From Leifsonia sp. fls2-241-R2A-40a (GTDB taxonomy: Bacteria; Actinomycetota; Actinomycetes; Actinomycetales; Microbacteriaceae), in contig NZ_JARVRS010000001.1 of NCBI RefSeq assembly GCF_030209575.1, positions 3,348,001 to 3,412,000 on the forward strand: a stretch of DNA of 64,000 bases, read 5' to 3'. Below, piece after piece: positions 50,071 through 58,372 of the stretch (positions are counted from its first letter, which is position 1; the number at the start of each line of letters is the position of its first letter). Made by a program: the position numbers and the translations under genes. Below the pieces are notes generated by a model. It ran no database searches and was not told the origin of the DNA. It worked only from the letters and a program-made list of their open reading frames with translations.

Positions 50071-50814
50071 TCAGAGCAGATGGCGGAAGTAGCGCTCGGG
50101 AGCGTCGAGGAACGAGCGCCACTGCGTCACGATCTCGAGCTCCTCCCACGTCGTCTCGCGCATCCCCCAGTCGCCGAGCTCCAGGATGTGCGCCCCGGGC
50201 AGCGCGGCGAGGACGGGCGAGTGGGTGGCGCAGAGCACCTGCGTGCCGCGCTGCACCATGTCGTTCAACTCGGCCAGCCACTTCAGGGTGGACCCGAAGG
50301 AGAGCGCGGCCTCCGGCTCGTCCAGGCACGCGAAGCCCGTGACGTGCAGGGGATGGTTCAGCTTGTTCTCGAGCAGATCGTTGAACGACTCCCCGTGGCT
50401 CAGTGAGTGCAGGTGACCGTCCGGGCCGCCGAGCGACTCGAGGTAGGTGTAGTAGCCGTGCATCGTCTCGGCGCGGAGGAAGAAGCCCCAGCGCGGAACC
50501 CCGAGGCTCCGCTCCACCTGCAGCCAGCCGCCGAGCGGCGACTCGCTGGGCCGGGTCACGTGCCGTCCGTTGGTGCTGCCGCCCTCCGGCGGCATCCCGT
50601 ACGCCGTGGCGATGGCCTCGATGATGGTCGACTTGCCGCTGCCGTTCTCGCCGACGAGGAAGGTCACGCCGTGCGGCAGCTCCAGCCCGTCGCGCAGCAG
50701 TTGCGCGACAGCGGGGATGGATGCGGGCCAGACCGCCGGGTCGACCGCGGCGTCCGGATCGGCCCGGATACGACGAACGGGGCGGTCATCGAAGAGACCG
50801 CCCCGTTCCGCCAT
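50071..50814 (-). CDS. ABC/SMC-like ATPase of unknown role
   Basis: A 247-aa stand-alone ABC-type ATPase. Walker A is [11 protein letters not shown], the signature-like [14 protein letters not shown] follows, and Walker B is [13 protein letters not shown] with [11 protein letters not shown] as the H-loop. No membrane domain or DNA-binding domain is attached. The family resembles predicted AAA_21-type ATPases. It sits between clpX and clpP2, 13 nt upstream of the latter in the reading direction reversed, an insertion into the Clp locus. Confidence 0.85.
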   Translation of the reverse strand: MAERGGLFDDRPVRRIRADPDAAVDPAVWPASIPAVAQLLRDGLELPHGVTFLVGENGSGKSTIIEAIATAYGMPPEGGSTNGRHVTRPSESPLGGWLQVERSLGVPRWGFFLRAETMHGYYTYLESLGGPDGHLHSLSHGESFNDLLENKLNHPLHVTGFACLDEPEAALSFGSTLKWLAELNDMVQRGTQVLCATHSPVLAALPGAHILELGDWGMRETTWEELEIVTQWRSFLDAPERYFRHLL

Positions 50815-50827
50815 GCAGCGAAGGGTA

Positions 50828-51496
50828 CTACTTGACCAGTGCCGGCAGCGTCTTGCGGCTGGTGAGCACCTGGTCGATCAGGCCGTACTCGAGGGCGTCC
50901 TCGGCCGACAGGATCTTGTCGCGGTCGATGTCCTTGTTGACCTGCTCGATCGAGCGGTTGGAGTGCTTCGCGAGCGTCTCCTCCAGCCAGCCGCGCATGC
51001 GCAGGATCTCGTTGGCCTGGATCTCGATGTCCGACGCCTGACCCTGGCCGGCCTCGCCGACGGCGGGCTGGTGGATCAGGATGCGGGCGTTCGGCAGCGC
51101 CAGGCGCTTGCCGGGGGTGCCCGCTGCGGTGAGCACGGCGGCGGCGGAGGCCGCCTGGCCGAGCACGACCGTCTGGATCTGCGGACGGATGTACTGCATC
51201 GTGTCGTAGATCGCCGTCATCGCGGTGAACGAGCCACCGGGCGAGTTGATGTACATGACGATGTCGCGGTCCGGGTCCTGGCTCTCGAGCACGAGGAGCT
51301 GGGCCATGATGTCGTCCGCCGAGGCGTCGTCGACCTGCACGCCGAGGAAGATGATGCGGTCCTCGAAGAGCTTCGCGTACGGGTCCTGGCGCTTGTAGCC
51401 GTAGGCCGTGCGCTCCTCGAAGCTGGGCAGGATGTACCGGGAGCCGGGCGCCTGGATGCCTCCGAAGGCCTGACCGCCGAGCATGGGGGTGTTCAT
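50828..51496 (-). CDS. clpP2: ATP-dependent Clp protease proteolytic subunit ClpP2
   Basis: A 222-aa serine protease subunit. GQAASAAAVLTAAG contains the catalytic Ser and ARILIHQPAVG the His; the Asp follows in the DIDRDKILSA region. An N-terminal extension of about 35 residues is longer than in ClpP1. In actinobacteria two different rings (ClpP1 and ClpP2) make the active chamber. It is 29 nt downstream of clpP1. Confidence 0.96.
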   Translation of the reverse strand: MNTPMLGGQAFGGIQAPGSRYILPSFEERTAYGYKRQDPYAKLFEDRIIFLGVQVDDASADDIMAQLLVLESQDPDRDIVMYINSPGGSFTAMTAIYDTMQYIRPQIQTVVLGQAASAAAVLTAAGTPGKRLALPNARILIHQPAVGEAGQGQASDIEIQANEILRMRGWLEETLAKHSNRSIEQVNKDIDRDKILSAEDALEYGLIDQVLTSRKTLPALVK

Positions 51497-51525
51497 TGTG
51501 ATGTCCTTATCCTTCCGGCGGTGGG

Positions 51526-52119
51526 CTACTGGGCGTCCGGCTCGGTGCCGCCGCCGCCGGCGACGTCGAGCGCCGACTCGCGGATGTGGTCGACGAAGCC
51601 GTACTCGAGCGCCTGCTGCGCCGTGAACCAGCGGTCGCGGTCACCGTCGGCGTTGACCTGCTCGACCGACTTGCCGGTCGCCGCTGCGGTGATCTCCGCG
51701 AGGCGGTTCTTCATGTCGATGATGAGCTGCGCCTGCGTCTGGATGTCGCTCGCCGTGCCGCCGAATCCACCGTGGGGCTGGTGGAGCAGTACGCGGGCAT
51801 TGGGGGTGATGTAGCGCTTCCCCTTGGTGCCGGCCGTGAGGAGCAGCTGCCCCATCGAGGCGGCCATTCCGATGCCGACCGTGACGATGTCGTTCGGGAC
51901 GAACTGCATCGTGTCGTAGATGGCCATGCCGGCGGTGATGGAACCGCCCGGGGAGTTGATGTACAGGTAGATGTCCCGCTTGGGGTCCTCCGCGGCCAGG
52001 AGCAAGAGCTTCGCGGCGATCTCGTTCGCGTTCTCGTCCCGGACCTCGGAACCGAGCCAGATGATTCGGTCCTTCAGCAGTCTGTCGAAAACATTGGGCT
52101 GGATACCCATGTCGGCCAT
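51526..52119 (-). CDS. clpP1: ATP-dependent Clp protease proteolytic subunit ClpP1
   Basis: A 197-aa serine protease subunit. [15 protein letters not shown] holds the nucleophile Ser, [14 protein letters not shown] the His and [12 protein letters not shown] the Asp. The ATG at 52119 has CGGAGCG upstream; ATGs at 52110 and 52152 are alternatives. I call it ClpP1 from its position proximal to tig and upstream of clpP2. Confidence 0.96.
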   Translation of the reverse strand: MADMGIQPNVFDRLLKDRIIWLGSEVRDENANEIAAKLLLLAAEDPKRDIYLYINSPGGSITAGMAIYDTMQFVPNDIVTVGIGMAASMGQLLLTAGTKGKRYITPNARVLLHQPHGGFGGTASDIQTQAQLIIDMKNRLAEITAAATGKSVEQVNADGDRDRWFTAQQALEYGFVDHIRESALDVAGGGGTEPDAQ

Positions 52120-52220
52120 GTTCGCTCCGTTTCCTTTGTCGCTTGGCATTGAATCTATCGGAGCCCCGCGCGCATTTCGGTGCTGTTCGCCCTCGGCAGA
52201 GAGCGGTGTCGTCCGCCTGG

Positions 52221-53093
52221 TCAGCTGAGCGCGAGCATGGCCACGCCGCCGAGCACGACGACGGCGCCCGCCAGCCGCTGCGCGGGTCGCGGCTCGCGCA
52301 GGATCAGCCAGCCGGCGAGGCTCACCAGCACGACACTGAGCTCGCGGGCGGGGGCGACCAGCGAGACCGGCGCCATGGTGATCGCGGTCAGCACGAGGAT
52401 GTACGACAGCGGCGACAGCACCCCGACCACCCACACCTGGCGGCTGTGCGCCCTCCACACGGCGGCGACCTCGGCGCGGCGCGCATACGCGACGGGCGCG
52501 AGCATCAGGACCTCGCCGAGCGAGCATCCCACCATGAACGACACCGGGGTCACGCCCAGGTCGTTGACCGTGAACGCATCCCAGAGGGTGTACGTCGCGA
52601 TCGTGACACCGGTGAGCAGCCCGTACAGGATGCCGGGGCCGATCAGCCGTGAGCCGGGCGCCGGGCGTCCGGTGGACAGGCCGATGCCGACGATTCCGGC
52701 CACGACGACCGCCGCGCCGGCCAGCGCGAGGGCCGTCGGGTGCTCGCCGAACAGCAGGATGGCGAAGACGACCGACAGCAGCGGTCCCGTTCCACGCGCC
52801 ATCGGGTAGACGACGGAGATGTCGCCGTGCCGGTAGCCGCGTTGCAGCACCCACATGTAGCCGACGTGGATGATCGCTGAGACGCCCGCTCCGAGGAGCA
52901 GCGCACGCACATCCCTCGCCGCTCCGCCGACGGCGATGTCGACCCCGGCCGCGGGGAGCCACAGCAGGGTGGATGCGACCGCACCGAGGAAGATGAACGG
53001 GATGCCGGAGGCGCTCGCGCGTTTCGAGGCGAGATTCCAGGCGGCGTGGCAGAACGCGGCGGCGATCACGAGCAGCAGGGCGACGGGCGACAC
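52221..53093 (-). CDS. EamA/DMT-family transporter under ykkC-type RNA control
   Basis: A 290-aa drug/metabolite transporter with about ten helices and two EamA halves. [18 protein letters not shown] closes the first half and [17 protein letters not shown] the second. The GTG at 53093 has GGGAGAGG 7 nt upstream; a GTG at 53117 is possible but lacks a site. It lies directly downstream of a ykkC-family riboswitch, so it probably exports the ligand or a related compound. It stands inside the tig-clpP1 interval where other genera have no gene. Confidence 0.9.
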   Translation of the reverse strand: MSPVALLLVIAAAFCHAAWNLASKRASASGIPFIFLGAVASTLLWLPAAGVDIAVGGAARDVRALLLGAGVSAIIHVGYMWVLQRGYRHGDISVVYPMARGTGPLLSVVFAILLFGEHPTALALAGAAVVVAGIVGIGLSTGRPAPGSRLIGPGILYGLLTGVTIATYTLWDAFTVNDLGVTPVSFMVGCSLGEVLMLAPVAYARRAEVAAVWRAHSRQVWVVGVLSPLSYILVLTAITMAPVSLVAPARELSVVLVSLAGWLILREPRPAQRLAGAVVVLGGVAMLALS

Positions 53094-53124
53094 AGGGGAT
53101 CCTCTCCCCCGCCACAAGGCATGG

Positions 53125-53240
53125 CGAGGCGGATCCTCCGGGCTTTTGTCCTGTCAGATGACGGCTGCGCGGTGCGCTGCCGTGGTGCCGCTCGGACCAG
53201 ACCTCCCGCACAGCGGGAACGGAACCCTAGGCACTGTCGT
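53125..53240 (-). promoter_or_regulatory. ykkC-family (guanidine-I-like) riboswitch aptamer
   Basis: On the minus strand the diagnostic ykkC elements occur in order: CTAGGGTTCCG (53220-53230), a short GCGGGA/TCCCGC hairpin, GGTCTGGTCCGAG (53191-53203), a GC-rich stem, and GGACAAAAGCCCGG (about 53137-53150). A TAGGCT -10 (53246-53251) overlaps the stop of the preceding TPR gene. No U-run terminator follows; GGAGGATCC upstream and the GGAGAGGATCC ribosome region look able to exchange pairings, so control is probably translational. The ligand subtype (guanidine versus ppGpp/PRPP-type) is not fixed by eye. Confidence 0.8.
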
Positions 53241-53248
53241 GGCTCAGC

Positions 53249-53734
53249 CTAGTCGTCGTCGAGGGCGGCGGCATAGGCGCTGACGGCTCTGCCGTAGCGT
53301 GTCAGGTGCGGAGCGAGCGCGTACAGCGCTTCCCGGAGCGCGTCGGCGCGCATCCCGTCGTCGAACAGGGCCAGGGCGGCGAAGGCGCGCGCCGCGTCGG
53401 AGAGGGGATGCTCGGGCTCGGCGCCGAGGAAGTCGCGGAGCAGGCTCAGAGCCTCTGCGGGGCGGTCGAGGTTCCGGAGCGTGCTCGCGAGCTGGACGAT
53501 CGCCTGGCCTCGGTACGGCTCGGCCAGGCCGTGCGCGAGGGCCGCCCGGTAGAACGGCTCGGCGTCGGCCTCGAGGCCGGCGAAGTCGCGTGCGCCGGCC
53601 GCCTCGAAGAGCGCCTCCGGGTCGTTCGCCGGACGCTCAGCGACGAGCACGTCGATGGCGTCGAGGGTCGCCTGCTCCCCTGCGTCGTCGGCGGCCGCCC
53701 ACACCGCATCCACCCGCTGCCGCCAGTCGTCCAT
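53249..53734 (-). CDS. TPR-repeat protein (Tetratrico_peptide type)
   Basis: A 161-aa helical protein. Repeated A-x-A-L/L-A-x-P helices with motifs such as AEPYRGQAIVQLASTLRNLD and PAEALSLLRDFLGAEPEHPL match the short TPR_5 family. Function unknown, probably a scaffold. I use the ATG at 53734, which has GAAGGAG upstream; the frame above it to 53764 overlaps a perfect hairpin. Confidence 0.82.
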   Translation of the reverse strand: MDDWRQRVDAVWAAADDAGEQATLDAIDVLVAERPANDPEALFEAAGARDFAGLEADAEPFYRAALAHGLAEPYRGQAIVQLASTLRNLDRPAEALSLLRDFLGAEPEHPLSDAARAFAALALFDDGMRADALREALYALAPHLTRYGRAVSAYAAALDDD

Positions 53735-53760
53735 CCGCGCTCCTTCATCCATCGGTCGCA

Positions 53761-53794
53761 ACACGCCGTCTGCTCATCGTGCCAGACGGCGTGT
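53761..53794. terminator. Perfect 12-bp hairpin upstream of the TPR gene
   Basis: ACACGCCGTCTG (53761-53772) pairs exactly with CAGACGGCGTGT (53783-53794) around a 10-nt loop. There is no U run. It follows the tig terminator by about 16 nt and may be a second transcription stop or an mRNA end structure. Confidence 0.5.
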
Positions 53795-53809
53795 CGCGTC
53801 CCATAGATG

Positions 53810-53851
53810 CACGAAGCCGGGCCGCGCGACTGGCGCGGGCCCGGCTTCGTG
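53810..53851 (-). terminator. Terminator-like hairpin after tig
   Basis: A 14-bp stem (53810-53823 with 53838-53851, CACGAAGCCGGGCC/GGCCCGGCTTCGTG) lies 15 nt past the tig stop. It has no U tract, as is common in GC-rich actinobacteria. Confidence 0.7.
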
Positions 53852-53866
53852 AGGTCGGTGCGACGG

Positions 53867-55279
53867 TTACTTGTCGTCGGCCTTCTTCTTGGTGGAGCGC
53901 TTCTTCGGCTTCTCCTCGGCGGCGGGGGCCTCCTCGGCGGGGGCCTCGGCCGCCTCGGCGCCGTCGGCCGCCTCGGTGGTGTCATCGGCGTCCGACGCGT
54001 CGTCGGCGATCGCGGTGAACTCGGCCAGGTCGACCGGCTTGCCGTTGCTGTCGACGACCTTCACCTTGCCGAGGACGATCGCGAGCGCCTTGTTGCGGGC
54101 GACCTCGCCGACCATCGACGGGATCTGGCCGTTCTCGCTGAGGATCTTCACGAACTCGTTCGGGTCCATGCCGTACTGCGCCGCACCCTGTACCAGGTAC
54201 TGGGTGAGCTCGTCCTGGCTGACCTTGACGTCGTTCTCCTGCGCGACCTCGTCGAGGAGGATCTGCGTGCGGAAGGTCTTCTCGCTGGACTCCTTGACCT
54301 CGGCGCGGTGCACGTCGTCCTCGAGGCGGTTCTCCTGCTCGAGGTGACGGTGCACTTCGTCCTCGACGAGCTGCTCCGGGACGGGGATCTCGACGAGCTC
54401 GAGCAGCTGGTCGACCAGCTGGTCGCGAGCCGCGGTGCCCTGGCCGAAGACCTTGGCGCGCTCGACCTGCGTGCGCAGGCTCTGGCGCAGCTCGCCGATC
54501 GTGTCGAACTCGCTCGCGATCTGGGCGAAGTCGTCGTCGGCCTCGGGGAGCTCGCGCTCCTTGACGGCGTTCAGCGTGACGGTGATCTGGGCGTTCTCAC
54601 CCTCGTGGTCGCCACCCATGAGCGGCGCCTCGAAGGTGGTGGTCTCGCCGGCGGTCAGCGTGTCGAGCGCCTCGTCGATGCCCTCGATGAGCTCGCCCGA
54701 GCCGATCTCGTACGAGATGTTCGCGGCGGTGTCGACCTCCTCGTCGCCGATGACGGCGACCAGGTCGATCTGGGCGAAGTCACCGGACTTGGCGGGACGG
54801 TCGACCGTGACGAGGGTGCCGAAACGGCTGCGGAGCCGGTCCAGCTCCTCCTCGACGTCGTCGACGCCGACCTCGGCCGCATCCACCGTGACGGTGATGT
54901 CGTCGAACGCCGGCAGCTTCACCTCGGGGCGCACATCCACCTCGATGGTGAGGAGCAGGTCGCCCGAGAAGTCGCTCTCGTTCGGCCACTCGGTGATGTC
55001 GGCCTCCGGACGGCCGAGGGGACGGACGTCGTTCTCCTCGATCGCCTGGCGGTAGAAGCCGTCGAGGCCTTCGTTGACCGCGTGCTCCAGGACGGCGGCC
55101 TTGCCGACCCGCTGGTCGATGATGGGCGGCGGCACCTTGCCCTTGCGGAAACCGGGGATGGTCACCTGCTCGGCGATGTGCTCGTACGCGTGCTTGATGG
55201 AAGGCTCCAGCTCCTCCGGCGTCACCGAGATGGTGAGCTTGGTGCGGGTGGGGCTGAGCTTCTCGACCGTGGTCTTCAC
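53867..55279 (-). CDS. tig: Trigger factor
   Basis: A 470-aa ribosome-bound chaperone that guides nascent chains. The ribosome-binding signature [18 protein letters not shown] is present, then a peptidyl-prolyl isomerase domain (about 150-240) and helical C-terminal arms. The last 60 residues are an Ala/Glu-rich acidic tail ending in a Lys-rich stretch. The GTG at 55279 has AGGAGA upstream; the frame continues without meaning through tRNA-Pro. It starts the tig-clp gene neighbourhood. Confidence 0.97.
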   Translation of the reverse strand: MKTTVEKLSPTRTKLTISVTPEELEPSIKHAYEHIAEQVTIPGFRKGKVPPPIIDQRVGKAAVLEHAVNEGLDGFYRQAIEENDVRPLGRPEADITEWPNESDFSGDLLLTIEVDVRPEVKLPAFDDITVTVDAAEVGVDDVEEELDRLRSRFGTLVTVDRPAKSGDFAQIDLVAVIGDEEVDTAANISYEIGSGELIEGIDEALDTLTAGETTTFEAPLMGGDHEGENAQITVTLNAVKERELPEADDDFAQIASEFDTIGELRQSLRTQVERAKVFGQGTAARDQLVDQLLELVEIPVPEQLVEDEVHRHLEQENRLEDDVHRAEVKESSEKTFRTQILLDEVAQENDVKVSQDELTQYLVQGAAQYGMDPNEFVKILSENGQIPSMVGEVARNKALAIVLGKVKVVDSNGKPVDLAEFTAIADDASDADDTTEAADGAEAAEAPAEEAPAAEEKPKKRSTKKKADDK

Positions 55280-55341
55280 GATGTCTGGGTTCTCCTGAAT
55301 GTTCGAACGATGGTCTTCTCGCAAAAGGAACGAGGTCCTCG

Positions 55342-55416
55342 TCGGGGCGACAGGATTCGAACCTGCGACCTCCCGCTCCCAAAGCGGGCGCTCTAGCCAA
55401 GCTGAGCTACGCCCCG
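55342..55416 (-). tRNA. tRNA-Pro (anticodon TGG)
   Basis: A 75-nt cloverleaf with acceptor CGGGGCG/CGCCCCG, discriminator A, anticodon stem CCCGC/GCGGG around loop TTTGGGA and T arm GCAGG-TTCGAAT-CCTGT. It lies about 60 nt upstream of tig on the same strand. Confidence 0.96.
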
Positions 55417-55535
55417 GCTTCAACGGTGCGAAAGACCGTGGGCAAGTCTACTGCACGGCGGGTGACGCGCGCGTGTACTACGATGGTCGTCGGCCGCCGC
55501 ACAGCGACGGCCACCGGTGCCGCCGAGGCGGCCAC

Positions 55536-55606
55536 GGGGATGTAGCTCAATGGTAGAGCCTCAGTCTTCCAAACTGATTACGCGGGTTCGATTCCCGTCA
55601 TCCCCT
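55536..55606 (+). tRNA. tRNA-Gly (anticodon TCC), island integration site
   Basis: A 71-nt cloverleaf with acceptor GGGGATG/CATCCCC, anticodon stem TCAGT/ACTGA around loop CTTCCAA, T arm GCGGG-TTCGATT-CCCGT. It is complete and presumably functional. Its 3' half, from the anticodon to the acceptor end, is repeated at 62394-62438 and therefore marks attL of the island. Confidence 0.95.
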
Positions 55607-55608
55607 CC
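55564..55608 (+). repeat. attL core of the tRNA-Gly island
   Basis: The 45 bp covering the 3' half of tRNA-Gly recur at 62394-62438 with a single mismatch (T at 55568, C at 62398); the last 40 bp are identical. This is the classical attachment-site duplication of a tyrosine-integrase element. Confidence 0.95.
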
Positions 55609-55717
55609 GTTGGAAACACTGGGTGAGCGGCCCGTCGAGTCAAACGCTCCGGATTGCGATCCCCGTCAAAACCCCGCGTGCCCCGAATGGGTTACAGATC
55701 AGATCCCCAGCTCCGCT

Positions 55718-55746
55718 TTGACCCCTGGTACGTTCTCGCGTGACTA
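55718..55746 (+). promoter_or_regulatory. Putative promoter of the effector gene
   Basis: TTGACC (55718-55723), 17 nt, TGACTA (55741-55746) precede the GTG at 55763. The -35 is good, the -10 weak. The TAG triplet at 55745 and AGGAG at 55754 follow. Confidence 0.4.
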
Positions 55747-55762
55747 GAGCTTAGGAGCGAAC

Positions 55763-56893
55763 GTGTCCGCGTCGACCAACGAAGAGCAGCCCTCAGAGCC
55801 GACCAAAGGGGTGACGCCATCAACCCCTGCCGCGCCAAACGGCCGTTCCCGGGCTGCATCGGCGCCGAGGCCGTACCCGCGTAAGACTATTGAAGAGTCA
55901 CTTGCAATCCCTACCGCGCTTAAGGACAAGAACGGGGGTAACCCCTGGGAAACGGAGGAGACTGCAGCAGCTCTTGGTATGGCGAAGACCAACACAAAGT
56001 TCTTCTATCTCGCCGCATCGTCGCGCTCCTACGGGTTCACGGAGGGCGGACGCGACACCGCAACCATCAGTCTCACCGCAAGAGGCCGAGCAGCTGTATA
56101 TCCCAGCACTCCGGGGGAACAGGAGAGGGCGCTTCGAGAGGCGTTCTTCGGCATCGAAATCTTTGCTCAAGTCGTCAATCACTATGGCGGCAGCAAACTA
56201 CCTGAAGAACCATTCCGAACGAACGCCCTAACCAAGACGTTCAATCTCGATGAGTCTCTGGTCCCGGAGTTCGTCGACATCTTCGAGAGGAACTGTCGAT
56301 TTCTGGGCATAGGTACTGACTACGGAACTGCCGGGCCTGCGCCAATCGTTCCAGCGTCGAGCGGCGCGGAGACGACTACTATCGCGACTCCCAAGACCCC
56401 AAGAGGCGGCAGCACGAACGCCCCTGTCTGCTTCGTCGCGATGCCCTTTACAGAAAGAGATGAAGCGCACTCGATCGGATTCTTTGACGAGGTACTCGCT
56501 TCGCTGTTCACGCCCGCAATCGTCGCCGCGGGATTTGAGGTTCGCACCGCTAAGCGCCAGGGTTCGGATGTGATCCAATCGACGATCATCAACGACCTTC
56601 TGGATGCCGACCTTGTCCTTGCCGACCTGACCGAGCACAATCCGAACGTGCTGTTCGAGCTTGGTATGAGAATGAATGCAGACCGCCCCGTCGCCCTCGT
56701 ACGGGCCAAGGGCACCGGTCCTATCTTCGATGTCGATCACATGCTCCGTGTCGAGGAGTACAACCCGAACCTCTGGAAGACGACCGTAGACCGGGACATT
56801 GAGACGCTAGCGGCGCACATCAAGGCCGCGTGGGACAACCGCGAAAGCACTCAGACTTACATGAAGATCTTGAAAGGCGCACCTCAACCGTAG
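55763..56893 (+). CDS. Winged-helix plus TIR/nucleoside-deoxyribosyltransferase-like effector
   Basis: A 376-aa protein of two parts. Residues 36-187 form a helical, winged-helix-like region, with KNGGNPWETEETAAALG and YYLAASSRSYGFTE-like segments (actual text FFYLAASSRSYGFTEGG). A Pro/Thr/Gly linker (188-220) leads to an alpha/beta domain at 222-360 that begins CFVAMPFTERDEAHSIGFFD and carries ADLVLADLTEHNPNVLFELG; Glu299 aligns with the catalytic Glu of deoxyribosyltransferases and TIR NADases. Such domains hydrolyse or transfer nucleotides, so NAD or nucleotide depletion is a reasonable role. Start is GTG at 55763 with AGGAG 6 nt upstream. First cargo gene after attL; no known partner is adjacent. 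Confidence 0.75.
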   Translation: MSASTNEEQPSEPTKGVTPSTPAAPNGRSRAASAPRPYPRKTIEESLAIPTALKDKNGGNPWETEETAAALGMAKTNTKFFYLAASSRSYGFTEGGRDTATISLTARGRAAVYPSTPGEQERALREAFFGIEIFAQVVNHYGGSKLPEEPFRTNALTKTFNLDESLVPEFVDIFERNCRFLGIGTDYGTAGPAPIVPASSGAETTTIATPKTPRGGSTNAPVCFVAMPFTERDEAHSIGFFDEVLASLFTPAIVAAGFEVRTAKRQGSDVIQSTIINDLLDADLVLADLTEHNPNVLFELGMRMNADRPVALVRAKGTGPIFDVDHMLRVEEYNPNLWKTTVDRDIETLAAHIKAAWDNRESTQTYMKILKGAPQP

Positions 56894-56920
56894 AGGCAGC
56901 AAAGCAGCGTTACGCCCGTC

Positions 56921-57832
56921 TCACGCCTGTCCAAGAAACTGCTGAATCAATTGGTCTATCTGACTAGCAGCGACTTCCGTAGAGATTGCTGTCCCTAATG
57001 CAAATGCACCGGACCCAACGCGGCTCAAGTACGCCTTCAGCTTTCCCGGCCGCTCTGTTTCTGGAGCCTCAGCCGCGGCACGTAGTTCGCTAAGCGCCTC
57101 ATCGTCCAGACCGATCTGGCGAGCAGCGGCAAGTAGCGCCTCCACGTCGTTCACCATTACCTCAGACGTCTGCCGCGCGTGGTCTCCAATCGCCACGTTC
57201 GCGCCATCTCCCCAGACGTGCATCGTGAATGTGCTGATCGTGCTCGCTATGGGCGCGTCCGCGACCGTGGGGCCATTGAGTGTGCCCGCATTTGCGTCCG
57301 TAGTTTGAAGGCTCAAGGCCAGCTCCAGCGCTGTGGTCCGAACTGTATCGACGACGCCACGCAAGGAGGCGCGAGTCACCACGCGGTGTGCATTTATGAG
57401 GTTCATTCCAACCATCCAGACGCCTTTGCCCTCGGCATTCCACTCGCTGTACTGCTTTACTTGCCACGGATCCCACGAATGCGATGGATCTTCCGGTAGT
57501 TGCGCGAGGTCCTCAAGCTCCGCGACCGGTTGGAAGAGGTTCGTATAGAACAGGACCTCTTCCGCCTCCTTCGGAATCCCAAAGGAGCTAAGAAGCTGTT
57601 TGGCGGAAGAGCCCATCATTCCAGCCCAAGTCCCCATCACAGGGGTAATGAGGTGGGCGCGATACTTCGGCAGGGACTCCGCATCCGTGTAACCGCTCAA
57701 CTCGTGCTTAACCCATGCCGTGACGTCCTCTGCCTTCAGGTAGTGGGCGACGACCTGGACTTTGCGTAGGAGGTTGCTGGTCGAAACCGAGTCGTCTGTC
57801 GCCCCAGCAATGATTCCATCGAGAAAGTTCAC
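56921..57832 (-). CDS. AbiTii-family abortive infection protein
   Basis: A 303-aa protein. Its N-terminus MNFLDGIIAGATDDSVSTSN, LLRKVQVVAHYLKAEDVTAW and VKHELSGYTDAESLPKYRAH matches the AbiTii family (PF18864), implicated in abortive phage infection. The C-terminal half (about 195-303) is helical and unassigned. Start is GTG at 57832 with AGGATC upstream. It converges with the effector gene, with only 27 nt between stops. It is followed upstream (higher coordinates) by an integrase fragment, suggesting it arrived as a cassette. Confidence 0.8.
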   Translation of the reverse strand: MNFLDGIIAGATDDSVSTSNLLRKVQVVAHYLKAEDVTAWVKHELSGYTDAESLPKYRAHLITPVMGTWAGMMGSSAKQLLSSFGIPKEAEEVLFYTNLFQPVAELEDLAQLPEDPSHSWDPWQVKQYSEWNAEGKGVWMVGMNLINAHRVVTRASLRGVVDTVRTTALELALSLQTTDANAGTLNGPTVADAPIASTISTFTMHVWGDGANVAIGDHARQTSEVMVNDVEALLAAARQIGLDDEALSELRAAAEAPETERPGKLKAYLSRVGSGAFALGTAISTEVAASQIDQLIQQFLGQA

Positions 57833-57857
57833 ACACTGATCCTGGCAGAGTGGGCTC

Positions 57858-57929
57858 GTCCCTCCCCGCTAGCAAAGGCCTCGCAGTGGGCGATCTCGGC
57901 GCTGTAGTCGCTTAGGTATAGATGAGTCT
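57858..57929 (-). pseudogene. Remnant of a second tyrosine-integrase C-terminus
   Basis: On the minus strand this encodes THLYLSDYSAEIAHCEAFAS, almost the same as the C-terminus HLYPSDYSAEIAQFEAFTSG of the integrase at 58373. DNA identity over the matching 49 nt is about 80 percent. It has no catalytic core and no start, so it is a scar of an earlier or tandem integrase copy. It abuts the AbiTii gene. Confidence 0.75.
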
Positions 57930-58026
57930 TGAAGCTGGCGCGTCGCTCACCAGTGTCGGTGGGGACAGACAGACTGGTATGTGACAGCCGCAACCCGCGA
58001 CTCGCTTACCGAAGGAGTCAGAGCCA

Positions 58027-58308
58027 ATGGCAGTTGAAATCACGCACGTGCGTTACGAGGGGCTTTCGAAGACGCACGAGGCCATCGTCAACTACAAGTG
58101 GAAGAACACCGTCAGCGCCGAGACGGGGAGCAGCGACAAGCCGACGATGGTCGACTGGATCGACAACAAGAATGGCGACGCCTACGTCGGCAGCGGCACA
58201 AGCCGCGTGAACGTCGGGACAGTTCACCCGGACACTGGTCGCCCCTACCTCCGCACCCACGCCGACGGCAAGTGGAACAACAACTTGCTGTCCCTGCCGA
58301 CGTTCTGA
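58027..58308 (+). CDS. DUF3892 protein
   Basis: A 93-aa protein of the DUF3892 family: MAVEITHVRYEGLSKTHEAI start, TMVDWIDNKNGDAYV core and PYLRTHADGKWNNNLLSLP end. No function is known; members occur singly in bacterial chromosomes and mobile elements. GAAGGAG precedes the ATG. It lies between the integrase fragment and the C-terminus of the broken integrase. Confidence 0.88.
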   Translation: MAVEITHVRYEGLSKTHEAIVNYKWKNTVSAETGSSDKPTMVDWIDNKNGDAYVGSGTSRVNVGTVHPDTGRPYLRTHADGKWNNNLLSLPTF

Positions 58309-58372
58309 CAAACGGTGAGAGCCCCGGCGAACCTGTCACCCGAATCGACATGTTCGTCGGGGCCCCCCCGTG

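Noticed and set aside
55280-55423. N-terminal extension of trigger factor
   Set aside because: It reads through tRNA-Pro; the GTG at 55279 with AGGAGA and the [14 protein letters not shown] start is right.
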